Positions 55,307 through 62,996 of a stretch of DNA of 64,000 nucleotides are shown here, one piece after another. The notes beneath the pieces are model-generated. The model did not search any database, had not been told where the DNA came from, and saw nothing but the letters and a program-made list of their open reading frames with translations. Origin of the DNA: Bacteroidota bacterium (lineage in GTDB: Bacteria > Bacteroidota > Bacteroidia > J057 > JADKCL01); assembly GCA_016718825.1 (NCBI GenBank), contig JADKCL010000033.1:1-64000 (forward strand). The letters are read 5' to 3'. Made by a program: the position numbers and the translations under genes. Positions within the stretch are counted from its first letter, which is position 1, and each line of letters starts with the position of its first letter.

Positions 55307-56617
55307 CTACATCTTCAACCCACTCTTCGGAAACTTGATCATTCCCGGTCTTACCAACAACATCAAATAGGCCCAATTCTGGGTTTCGTTGATGTCGCCA
55401 CCACGAACGGCGGCAAACGATGCTGTCGGTAATAAGTGGGAATAGCCCGCTTGTACACTCACGTAATCGGCAATGTTGTAGAGGAAGGTCACGTCCACCT
55501 CCGTGCCAATATACGCCGGCATTGCCTTGATTTCAGTGAGGTTGGACAGGTCGCGAATGTCAGCTCCGGCCATGAAAAAGTGACCTTCAGCCGCAGCAAT
55601 GATCTTTTTCGTATTGAAGACGACTTTGAAATAAGGATCAGTCAGTCCTACGCTGTTGGCGAAGTTGCCGACATAAAACAAGTCCATATAGCCGTTGAAG
55701 CGGTGATTGGTCCCGTAAAATGGCATAAACGAATGGTTGGCCTTGTTCGCCGTATCCGTTTGGCTTGTGCCGCTCAGCATTTCAAATCCTGCGATCAATT
55801 TCAGCTTGTCGATCGGTTTGAACGAAACTTCCGCGGAGGCTTCATACGCCGAAATGTCCTTGTTCGCGACATCCTTGCCCATTTGGTAATAGAAAGTCGC
55901 ATTCGCCCCCAATTTGTTTTTGGAATAGGCACCGCGCAATCCGGCCGTTTGGCTGAAACGTACGCCCGAATCATCGATCACATTATTGGTATCCAAATGC
56001 GTCCATTGCAGGCCATTGTTCAAGAACAAGAAACTCAGGTTCAAGTCCTTGAGCTGCTTCGAGACATAGGCATATTGGAAGGTTTTGTAGTTGTTGGCGA
56101 CCGTATAAATCGTCGAATTGCTCTGTTCGCGGTCTTGGTTGTAGGCGAATCCGGCATGCGCCTTCCAAGTGCTGTCTTCGTATTTGAAGATGGCGGCATC
56201 ATGTCTTCGGGCAAACAAGGCCCAATCCAACGAACCGAAAATGCGGTCCTCATCGTAGGCAATCTCCTGACGGCCAGCCTTCACGGTCATATTTTTGTTG
56301 AGCAGCAATTCGGCATTGGCTTCGTGGATGGAAAAAAGCCCCGAAACATCGGCAGAACCGTTGGCGGTTTGACCCCAAGTTCGCACGTCCTGTGCCGAGA
56401 TATTGAGGCGGAATTTTTCATGAGTGTATTTCATTCCCATCCTTGCGCGTTGTCCGACAAAAAATGCCGGATTGGCGTTGGTTGCAGCGGGGGTTTGGAA
56501 TCCGTGGCGGTATTCACCACGACCCATGTACTGCGCCGTCCAAGTAACCTGCCCAAAAGCCGTCGTTCCGAGGCAAAGCAGTAGCAGCGCTGTGACAATA
56601 AGCGAATGCGTTTTCAT
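55307..56617 (-). CDS. Alginate-export-family outer-membrane porin
   Basis: 436 residues with a signal peptide (ALLLLCLGTTAFGQ) followed by alternating amphipathic strands. The segment LLLNKNMTVKAGRQEIAYDEDRIFG and RRHDAAIFKYED is typical of the alginate_exp (AlgE-like) beta-barrel family. The gene is last in the operon with two NarK-like transporters, so a role in passing small anions across the outer membrane is more likely than alginate (inference). It ends 42 bases from the terminator. Confidence 0.8.
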   Translation of the reverse strand: MKTHSLIVTALLLLCLGTTAFGQVTWTAQYMGRGEYRHGFQTPAATNANPAFFVGQRARMGMKYTHEKFRLNISAQDVRTWGQTANGSADVSGLFSIHEANAELLLNKNMTVKAGRQEIAYDEDRIFGSLDWALFARRHDAAIFKYEDSTWKAHAGFAYNQDREQSNSTIYTVANNYKTFQYAYVSKQLKDLNLSFLFLNNGLQWTHLDTNNVIDDSGVRFSQTAGLRGAYSKNKLGANATFYYQMGKDVANKDISAYEASAEVSFKPIDKLKLIAGFEMLSGTSQTDTANKANHSFMPFYGTNHRFNGYMDLFYVGNFANSVGLTDPYFKVVFNTKKIIAAAEGHFFMAGADIRDLSNLTEIKAMPAYIGTEVDVTFLYNIADYVSVQAGYSHLLPTASFAAVRGGDINETQNWAYLMLLVRPGMIKFPKSGLKM

Positions 56618-56687
56618 AACTTTTAGAAATTATTTTGAAAGCAAATTGAATTCGTCGAAAGCTAGATGAATCGACGATTTTGCCCTT

Positions 56688-58304
56688 TTAGCAAGGACGT
56701 TCAGCGCCTTTGCGCTGATAGTAGTACCAGTTAATGACCGTCGCCAAGATCGCAAAAGCAATCAGGCCATAGAAAAACGGCGCGGCACTTTTTTCGCCGG
56801 GAACCGTTCCCGAAGCTTTGATGATATTGCCGATGGCGAGGTTGAATAGGAATGGACCGAATGCTGCGACTGCGGCCGTCCATCCGATCACGCCCGCAGC
56901 TTGCCTTGGATTGTGTCCAAAAACAATCGGGTACTGCCGGAAAGTAGCGGCATTGCCAATCCCGGTGAAGAAAAACATGCCCAACATGACCCAAAGGAAC
57001 ATGTCAAACTGCCCAACATTCGTTGGTGCGACCAATCCCAAAGCTACCAACAACACGCAGCCAACAATCAAACCAATGCCCGACAACGTGGTGAGAATGG
57101 CGCCGCCCACTTTATCAGCGACAAATCCAAACAGAACCCGGCTTGCCGAACCGATCAGCGGACCATAGAAGGCATAGACCAACGGTTCAGGTGCGCCTTC
57201 AAATCCGCCATACAGCGACTTGATCATCATCGGAAACACCGCTGCCAATCCCGCAAACGAACCGAAAGTCATCACATAAGTGATCGTGCAAAACCAAGTA
57301 TGCTTGTCTTTGAAGATGTCCAATTGCTCTTTGAAAGACGCCTTCATCGGTACACTGCGCAGCCAAATCCAAGCCACAATGCCCATGATCAGCAGCAATG
57401 GCGCATACCAAAAAGCAGCAGATTGGACATGAATTTCCTTGTTTTTGACGCCCTTTGCAGCTGGATTGATGCCTTTGATGACCTTTTCGGCGACTTTGGG
57501 ATTGAGGCTTGTGATCGCCTTCGTTTTCATCTTCGCGGGCAAATGCGCAAAAATCGCGGCATTGTCAGCAAATCCGGCCGTTTTGAGCGAATCCACCTTT
57601 TTGGCATCCGCAGCCTTGATCAATTTCTCCTGTATTGCAGGATCTTGAGCAGAAAAAATCGCGGAATGATGCGCCAGACTTGTCGAATCCGTTGCTTGAA
57701 TGCTTGCGGTCACTTCCTTCGCATCAAAGCTTGTGAAAACCTCCGCCGAACCGTAAATGGCCAATCCTAGCATCACAGGCGTCATAAATTGCGCCAGGCT
57801 TACCCCGAAATTGCCGATACCGGCCTGAATCCCAAGCGCAGTACCTTGAAGGCGTTTCGGAAAGTGCACCGAGGTGCTCGGCATAAAGGAACTGAAATCC
57901 CCACCGCCAAAGCCTGCCGTGAATGCGAGCATCATAAAAACCCAGAAGGGCGTCGTGGTATTCATCACTGCCAAGCCGATGCCGATCACCGGGAGCAACT
58001 TGGCAAAGGTGGACAGCGTAATCACATGGCGGGTGCCGAATTTCGGAAGGAGAAAGGTATGCAGAATGCGGAGCAATCCACCTGCAAGGCCAGGCATGGC
58101 TGCCAGCCAGAAGAGTTGATTCTCGGTGAATTTGAAGCCGATTCCCGGGAGTTTCACGACAATCGCACTCATCATGAACCAGGAAGCGAAGGACAGGATC
58201 AGCGACAGGGTGGTGATCCAAAGGGTGCGCCAGGCAATTTTCTTGCCGGTCTTTTCCCAAAATTCCTTGTCTTCCGGGAGCCATTTTTCTTGCCAAGTAG
58301 CCAT
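56688..58304 (-). CDS. narK: NarK-type nitrate/nitrite MFS transporter with a large loop insert
   Basis: 538 residues with about 12 spans. The signatures GFGGGDFSSFMPSTSVHFPKR (near 133) and GNAATFRQYPIVFGHNPRQAAG match the two nitrate signature regions of the NNP family. Between spans 6 and 7, about 110 residues (near 190-300) form a soluble Ala/Lys-rich insert (for example ADAKKVDSLKTAGFADNAA). The product imports nitrate or exports nitrite across the inner membrane. It is 28 bases downstream of the MFS-USP gene and 70 bases upstream of the porin gene. Confidence 0.87.
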   Translation of the reverse strand: MATWQEKWLPEDKEFWEKTGKKIAWRTLWITTLSLILSFASWFMMSAIVVKLPGIGFKFTENQLFWLAAMPGLAGGLLRILHTFLLPKFGTRHVITLSTFAKLLPVIGIGLAVMNTTTPFWVFMMLAFTAGFGGGDFSSFMPSTSVHFPKRLQGTALGIQAGIGNFGVSLAQFMTPVMLGLAIYGSAEVFTSFDAKEVTASIQATDSTSLAHHSAIFSAQDPAIQEKLIKAADAKKVDSLKTAGFADNAAIFAHLPAKMKTKAITSLNPKVAEKVIKGINPAAKGVKNKEIHVQSAAFWYAPLLLIMGIVAWIWLRSVPMKASFKEQLDIFKDKHTWFCTITYVMTFGSFAGLAAVFPMMIKSLYGGFEGAPEPLVYAFYGPLIGSASRVLFGFVADKVGGAILTTLSGIGLIVGCVLLVALGLVAPTNVGQFDMFLWVMLGMFFFTGIGNAATFRQYPIVFGHNPRQAAGVIGWTAAVAAFGPFLFNLAIGNIIKASGTVPGEKSAAPFFYGLIAFAILATVINWYYYQRKGAERPC

Positions 58305-58332
58305 AATCGATATTTTTTTGAATGCCCTCCAC

Positions 58333-60060
58333 CTACCTCACAACACGCAAGATGGGACAAGGAGCTGATTTGAAAATCTTAAATGTACGTTCACCCATGA
58401 GCAACTGCCCGAGGGGGGATGTTTTGTGGCTTGCCAGCAAAATCAAATCTGCTTTGCGGTCATTCGCCAGAAAGGCAATCGTCTCTGCCACATCACCTTC
58501 CGCCACAATGCTCTCCAAATCCTCGACACCCAAAGCACGCAATTTGGTGGTTTCTTCTTGCATGCTGATTTCGGTTTCCTTCAGCCAATCCTCCCGAATG
58601 GCTTTCCACTGCGAGGAAGTGGTGTGGACAAGCGTATCGTGGAATCTGTCTTCGACATGCACCAAAATGAGCTTTGCGCCAGAGATTTTTGCGAGATAGG
58701 CGGCCTCCTGATTGGCCTTGTCCGTGAGTTCGGATTGGCCAAATGGATACAAAATCGTGCGGTAGCCAGCCCGTTTGGACACTGCTGCATATCCGGGAGC
58801 TGCCACTTCCGCGAGTTTGGGCACCATCAAAGGGACGTCTGTGATGACAGGTTGCCCGGTCCTTGCCTTGCCGCCTTTGTCAATCCATTTTTGCGTCCAT
58901 TTTTTCTGGGAAATGCTCAGCACCACGAATACAATCAAAGCAAGTACGCCGAATGCCAAAAATCCCCACGTAAAGCTGCCGGTGTGTTGCTTGGATATGC
59001 CCATAGCGTTGGGAATAAAGCTGCCTCCCAAAGCGCCGACTTCGCCGATCATGCTGCTTGCAACCACTGTTGTCAATGGCCACCGAAGCGGTACCATCTG
59101 AAACAAAGCCCCGTTTCCTGCGCCTAAGGCTGCAAAACAGAACATAAAGACGATGGTTGTGAGCCAAAGTAACGGCGCAAAGCCCAAGGCAATCATGCTC
59201 ACCATGACCAAGGCAAAAACCAACGTAAGCATGTTGATGCCGCCCCAGCGATCCGAAATATAGCCACCCAAGATGCGGATGCCCGAACCCATAATTGCCG
59301 CCAACATCGTCAATTGGCCGGCTTCGATCTTGCTCACTCCAAATTCGTCGTGGAAGTACGTCGGCAAAAAGCTGCTCAATCCAATAAATCCGCCAAAGGT
59401 CACGATATAGATCAGGTTAAAAACCCATCCGTCCTTTTCAAAGAGGCAAGAGATATGCTCTCTAAAGGTCTGTTTTTCACGATCCGGTGGTTCCTTTGCG
59501 AAGATGACCATCACCACAAACGGCAACAACATCGCAAGGGCAGCGAATCCATACACCGTGCTCCAGCCATAATTGGTAGCGAGCGGCGGTGCAAACAAAA
59601 CTGCCAAAACGGTTCCAGAGTTCCCTGCCCCCGCGATTCCCATCGCCAAGCCTTTGTTTTTGGCCGGAAACCAACCCGAACCCAATGAAAGCGCGACCCC
59701 GAAGCTTGCACCCGCGATCCCGAGCAGTACGCCCATGGCGATCACATCCGTAAATGTGTCCACCATCAAATAGCCATACAACATCGCCAACATGATCAGC
59801 CCCATTTCGGTAAGTGCCGCATTTTTTCGGCCAATGTATTGGGACAAAACCCCCAATGGAAACCGCATGATCGCGCCCGCCATGATCGGAACGGAGATCA
59901 TAAAGCCCTTCTGTTGAGGCGTGAGTCCGAATGATTCGCTAATGAAAGGTGCCATGGCACCGTTCAGCACCCAGATCGCAAAGCAAAAGTCAAAATACAG
60001 AAACGATGCGAAAAGCGTTCCTGGGTGACCTGACTTGAGAAATGTCCTAAAACTTGACAT
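58333..60060 (-). CDS. NarK-like MFS transporter fused to a universal stress protein domain
   Basis: 575 residues. Residues 1-400 are a nitrate/nitrite porter-like MFS domain: WVLNGAMAPFISESFGLTPQQ, FGVALSLGSGWFPAKNKGLAMG, and GNGALFQMVPLRWP in the second half. Residues ~430-575 are a UspA-like domain: RTILYPFGQSELTDKANQEA, KLILVHVED and SAPCPILRVV. The USP nucleotide motif is weak (MGERTF in place of the usual MGS), so ATP binding is doubtful. The domain could tie transport to energy or redox state (inference). It is the first gene of the leftward operon. Confidence 0.85.
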   Translation of the reverse strand: MSSFRTFLKSGHPGTLFASFLYFDFCFAIWVLNGAMAPFISESFGLTPQQKGFMISVPIMAGAIMRFPLGVLSQYIGRKNAALTEMGLIMLAMLYGYLMVDTFTDVIAMGVLLGIAGASFGVALSLGSGWFPAKNKGLAMGIAGAGNSGTVLAVLFAPPLATNYGWSTVYGFAALAMLLPFVVMVIFAKEPPDREKQTFREHISCLFEKDGWVFNLIYIVTFGGFIGLSSFLPTYFHDEFGVSKIEAGQLTMLAAIMGSGIRILGGYISDRWGGINMLTLVFALVMVSMIALGFAPLLWLTTIVFMFCFAALGAGNGALFQMVPLRWPLTTVVASSMIGEVGALGGSFIPNAMGISKQHTGSFTWGFLAFGVLALIVFVVLSISQKKWTQKWIDKGGKARTGQPVITDVPLMVPKLAEVAAPGYAAVSKRAGYRTILYPFGQSELTDKANQEAAYLAKISGAKLILVHVEDRFHDTLVHTTSSQWKAIREDWLKETEISMQEETTKLRALGVEDLESIVAEGDVAETIAFLANDRKADLILLASHKTSPLGQLLMGERTFKIFKSAPCPILRVVR

Positions 60061-60135
60061 ACATCAATTGGTTATTGATTCGACGGCCAAATTAGAGGGT
60101 GTTACGAGTGTGAAATATGACATGAATCACTAAAT

Positions 60136-60152
60136 GTAACAACCTTTGTCAC
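60136..60152. promoter_or_regulatory. Weak Crp/Fnr-like half-palindrome before the transport operon
   Basis: GTAACA-N5-TGTCAC, one mismatch from a palindrome, 76 bases upstream of the MFS-USP start. Much weaker than the 60396 site. Confidence 0.25.
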
Positions 60153-60395
60153 GCAAATCCTAGATGAATGGAAGATTTCGCAGATTTCATACACTCAGTC
60201 ATCCATCGTGCTCAAACTGACTTCCCTCGACTTTTAGGATAATGTAGTGGTTGAATCGTTCAGCGGTTCATTGGCAGCAATTCATCTCGAAAAATATCCT
60301 CGTTCACCCAACTTTTTTGACATCGACCACGCGCCACTTTTTTCGAATGTTCAAATCAGATGCTCGCAAAATCTCCCGACACGCACCATGACCTG

Positions 60396-60411
60396 TGTGA
60401 CAAAAGTCACA
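60396..60411. promoter_or_regulatory. Perfect Crp/Fnr-family operator-like palindrome
   Basis: TGTGACAAAAGTCACA matches the TGTGA-N6-TCACA form bound by CRP and HcpR/Fnr-type regulators. It sits in the 437-base divergent region between the nitrate transport operon and the efflux operon, about 86 bases before the latter's first ATG. Which protein binds is inferred from site shape only. Confidence 0.5.
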
Positions 60412-60461
60412 AACCTATCTGATGCTTGGGCTTGCTTTGTTTCCAGAAGTGTCTTTGTTTT

Positions 60462-60481
60462 GTAAGTGATTATTCACTTAC
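60462..60481. promoter_or_regulatory. Perfect palindrome, candidate TetR-family operator
   Basis: GTAAGTGATTATTCACTTAC has 8-bp arms and a 4-base centre. It ends 16 bases before the ATG at 60498. The size and placement fit autoregulation by the TetR-type protein encoded by the second gene of this operon. Confidence 0.5.
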
Positions 60482-60497
60482 TCTTATTTGAACACTG

Positions 60498-60908
60498 ATG
60501 AACGGTAAAAACAACATTGCAATCGGGTTCTTGACCATGGGATTTTTCATGGCGTATGGCTTTTTACTGATTTATCTTCGCGATTTTGCGCCAGGAAAAG
60601 AGGAGTGGGTGAACAGTTATTCGATCGGCAAGCATTTTGAAACACGGCTTGCACACGTCCACGGCAACCTTTTTGCCTTTTTGAATATCCTGATGGGTTA
60701 CTTGCTGCTACATTTCAAGGACAAGTTACACAACATAAAGGTGATCTCTTGGCTCGCCTTGTCTGGTTTGTTGATGCCATTGGGAATCTTGTCGGAGGTC
60801 TATTTTGGATTGCCCCCGATTTTGGTGTTGGTCGGCGCGATCACGATGACAGCCTCCGTGATTTGGCTTGGAATCTCCTTTTGGAGAATGAAGGTGCAGA
60901 CGGCGTAA
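60498..60908 (+). CDS. Four-span membrane protein of unknown function
   Basis: 136 residues with four predicted hydrophobic segments and a conserved-looking RLAHVHGNLFAFLNILMGY in the second. The His-rich HVH motif could bind metal or haem, but I do not recognise the family. It is the first gene of a rightward operon, placed directly behind a TetR-type operator. A role linked to the efflux operon or to respiration is inferred from position. Confidence 0.6.
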   Translation: MNGKNNIAIGFLTMGFFMAYGFLLIYLRDFAPGKEEWVNSYSIGKHFETRLAHVHGNLFAFLNILMGYLLLHFKDKLHNIKVISWLALSGLLMPLGILSEVYFGLPPILVLVGAITMTASVIWLGISFWRMKVQTA

Positions 60909-60963
60909 CCGGAGGGTTGACCATAAGGAAGGAAGCGGAGGAAGTTAAAAAACAACGAAAATC

Positions 60964-61548
60964 ATGAACGAAAGGCAATTTGAAATTATCACTGCTGCGG
61001 GCCGATTGTTGACAAGGTCGGGGGTTGCTGGCTTGACAATCAAAAATCTGGCTTCCGAAATGAAGTTTACGGAAAGTGCCATCTACCGCCATTTTAAAAG
61101 CAAGGAGGCCATTATCATCGCAATGCTCGATTACCTTGCACAGACGATGGATGACCGGCTTAGAAGTGTCCTTGAAGGTGTGGAAGGTGCAGAAGCCAAG
61201 TTGACGGCTTTGTTTCATGACCAATTTCAGTTTTTCAAGGATGCTCCCCATTTTCTCGTCGCTGTATTTTCAGATGGCCTTTTGGAGCAAAGCCATGCCA
61301 TCAATGAATCCATTTTGAATATCATGCAGATGAAAACCAAGCACCTTTTGCCCCTCATCGTCACCGGTCAGAAGGAGGGAGTCTTCACCACTACCGTGGA
61401 AGCCGATCACATTAGGCATATAGTCATGGGGGCGTTCCGGCTCCACATGTTCAAATGGCGTACATCCCAATTTCAATTTGATATCGTCACGACGGGTGAT
61501 GCCTTGGTAGAATCCATCCTCGTATTGATACATGCCAATAGAAAATGA
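60964..61548 (+). CDS. TetR/AcrR-family transcriptional regulator
   Basis: 194 residues. The N-terminal helix-turn-helix reads LTIKNLASEMKFTESAIYRH, then FKSKEAIIIAMLDYL, the standard TetR DNA-binding domain. The C-terminal ligand domain is variable. It is likely the repressor of its own efflux operon through the palindrome at 60462-60481. The stop overlaps the next start by ATGA. Confidence 0.88.
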   Translation: MNERQFEIITAAGRLLTRSGVAGLTIKNLASEMKFTESAIYRHFKSKEAIIIAMLDYLAQTMDDRLRSVLEGVEGAEAKLTALFHDQFQFFKDAPHFLVAVFSDGLLEQSHAINESILNIMQMKTKHLLPLIVTGQKEGVFTTTVEADHIRHIVMGAFRLHMFKWRTSQFQFDIVTTGDALVESILVLIHANRK

Positions 61549-61940
61549 AAAATGTCCTCAAATACATCCTTGTGGCTGTGCTTTCAGTATTTGGACTGCT
61601 GACGTTGTTTCTCAGTACCTCAGTAATCTTTGACCTGTTTGGGATCAGAGCCAAGGAAGGAAACTATGTTTTGTTTGTCGTAGCTGCAAATTTTCTCGCG
61701 AGCCTAGGCTACTTGATCGCGGCAGTGGGGATCATCAAATCCCGGCAATGGGCGACGAAATTGCTTGCATATGCCACGGCCATCCTTTTGGTAGCTTTCC
61801 TAGCATTGATGTTTCATGTGAATGCCGGTGGTCTGTATGAGACCAAAACGATCGGCGCGATGATATTCAGGACTTCCTTGACCTTGCTTTTTACTTTGAG
61901 TTCCTATTTCCTTATTTCTCGTACACGTAAAGTTGAATGA
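61545..61940 (+). CDS. Four-span membrane protein of unknown function
   Basis: 131 residues, four hydrophobic segments, e.g. YILVAVLSVFGLLTLFLS and LLAYATAILLVAFLALMF. No family recognised. It is translationally coupled on both sides by ATGA overlaps (TetR upstream, lipoprotein downstream), so it belongs to this operon. Confidence 0.6.
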   Translation: MKNVLKYILVAVLSVFGLLTLFLSTSVIFDLFGIRAKEGNYVLFVVAANFLASLGYLIAAVGIIKSRQWATKLLAYATAILLVAFLALMFHVNAGGLYETKTIGAMIFRTSLTLLFTLSSYFLISRTRKVE

Positions 61941-62431
61941 AAAATATGAAAAATTCACTTGTGTTATTAATGCTGATGAGCGTGCTGATTTACAGTTGTG
62001 AAAAGCAACCCAGTGAAAACGCTAAAACGGAGGCAGGAGCCACCCAGACAGAAACCGATGCAACGCATGAGGATGGCCAACATGCACACACGGAATCAAC
62101 CAACAAATTGTCCTTGGACAATGGGGTAAAATGGAAGGTCAATCCTGAAATGATGGTCCATGTGCAGCAGATGAAAACCGACATTGCCAAATTTGCTACG
62201 GAAACAGCGGGCGATTACAAATTGCTCGCGGACAAGCTTACGAAAGGCAACGACCAATTAATTGCAAGCTGCACAATGCAGGGCGCGGCACACGAAGAAT
62301 TGCACAAATGGCTATTGCCCTTCATCGATTTGGTAGGACAATTCTCGAATGCGACCGATCAGGAAACCGCCAACTATACGTTCCAGTTGGTCCAAAATTC
62401 GATTAAAGAATTTGATGAGTATTTTGAATGA
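61937..62431 (+). CDS. Small lipoprotein of unknown function
   Basis: 164 residues. The N-terminus LLMLMSVLIYSCEKQPSE is a lipoprotein signal with Cys at the +1 position, followed by an acidic His-containing linker (HEDGQHAHTES). The helical C-terminal part includes ASCTMQGAAHEELHKWLLP, whose Cys and His residues might bind metal or haem (inference). Likely attached to a membrane facing the periplasm. It overlaps the preceding gene by four bases. Confidence 0.65.
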   Translation: MKNMKNSLVLLMLMSVLIYSCEKQPSENAKTEAGATQTETDATHEDGQHAHTESTNKLSLDNGVKWKVNPEMMVHVQQMKTDIAKFATETAGDYKLLADKLTKGNDQLIASCTMQGAAHEELHKWLLPFIDLVGQFSNATDQETANYTFQLVQNSIKEFDEYFE

Positions 62432-62695
62432 GACCAGTTGGGCACAAACAATTGATTGTTAAGGTTATAGGCTAAGGTCCTTGGGTGCAGTCCAAAACGT
62501 AGGAACATGATCACAATCATCGAATACAGTGACTTGGGTACCACAATGAGACATTCAAAATGTCGTAGTTTGGGTAGAATAGGATGGCAAGATGAAAATG
62601 CTTCTGCTGTCTCTAAATGTATCAATTTCGATACTTGTTTGCACCGAAAATGCCCATAACCATCCTTGGGGCAAAAGAATTCAAAATTGAAAACA

Positions 62696-62983
62696 ATGAA
62701 CGTCCAAGAACTCCATTCACCAGATAAGGAAGTCAGTACCAAAATGTTGTTTGCCGCGACTTCCGGCAAGGTCATCGCCATGCAAATATTGGCAGAGGGC
62801 CATTTGAAATCACATCAAACGCCTGCGCTTGCCCTACTTGTGTTGATCACAGGCAAGGTCGTCTTTGAAAATGAAAACGGGATGCATGTAACACTGCTAC
62901 CGGGAGATTATGTAGAGATCGAAGCCAATGTAAAGCATTGGGTCAAGGGACTCGAACGCAGTCAGCTCCTCCTTATTCAATAA
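62696..62983 (+). CDS. Small cupin-domain protein
   Basis: 95 residues. LALLVLITGKVVFENENG and LLPGDYVEIEANVKHWVKG are the two halves of a single cupin barrel, but only His80-type residues of the metal site are evident, so metal binding is uncertain. Possibly an intracellular sensor or small-molecule binder. It follows a 264-base gap that holds only a chance 51-codon frame, and it lies 13 bases upstream of the TolC gene. Confidence 0.75.
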   Translation: MNVQELHSPDKEVSTKMLFAATSGKVIAMQILAEGHLKSHQTPALALLVLITGKVVFENENGMHVTLLPGDYVEIEANVKHWVKGLERSQLLLIQ

Positions 62984-62996
62984 AAAAATTTATGCC

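Noticed and set aside
56652..56677. Hairpin TCGTCGA...TCGACGA between narK and the porin gene
   Set aside because: Only a 7-bp stem and no T run on the operon strand; not a convincing terminator.
62507..62662. 51-codon frame between the lipoprotein and the cupin gene
   Set aside because: No start signal, Cys-rich odd composition and no family; probably chance.
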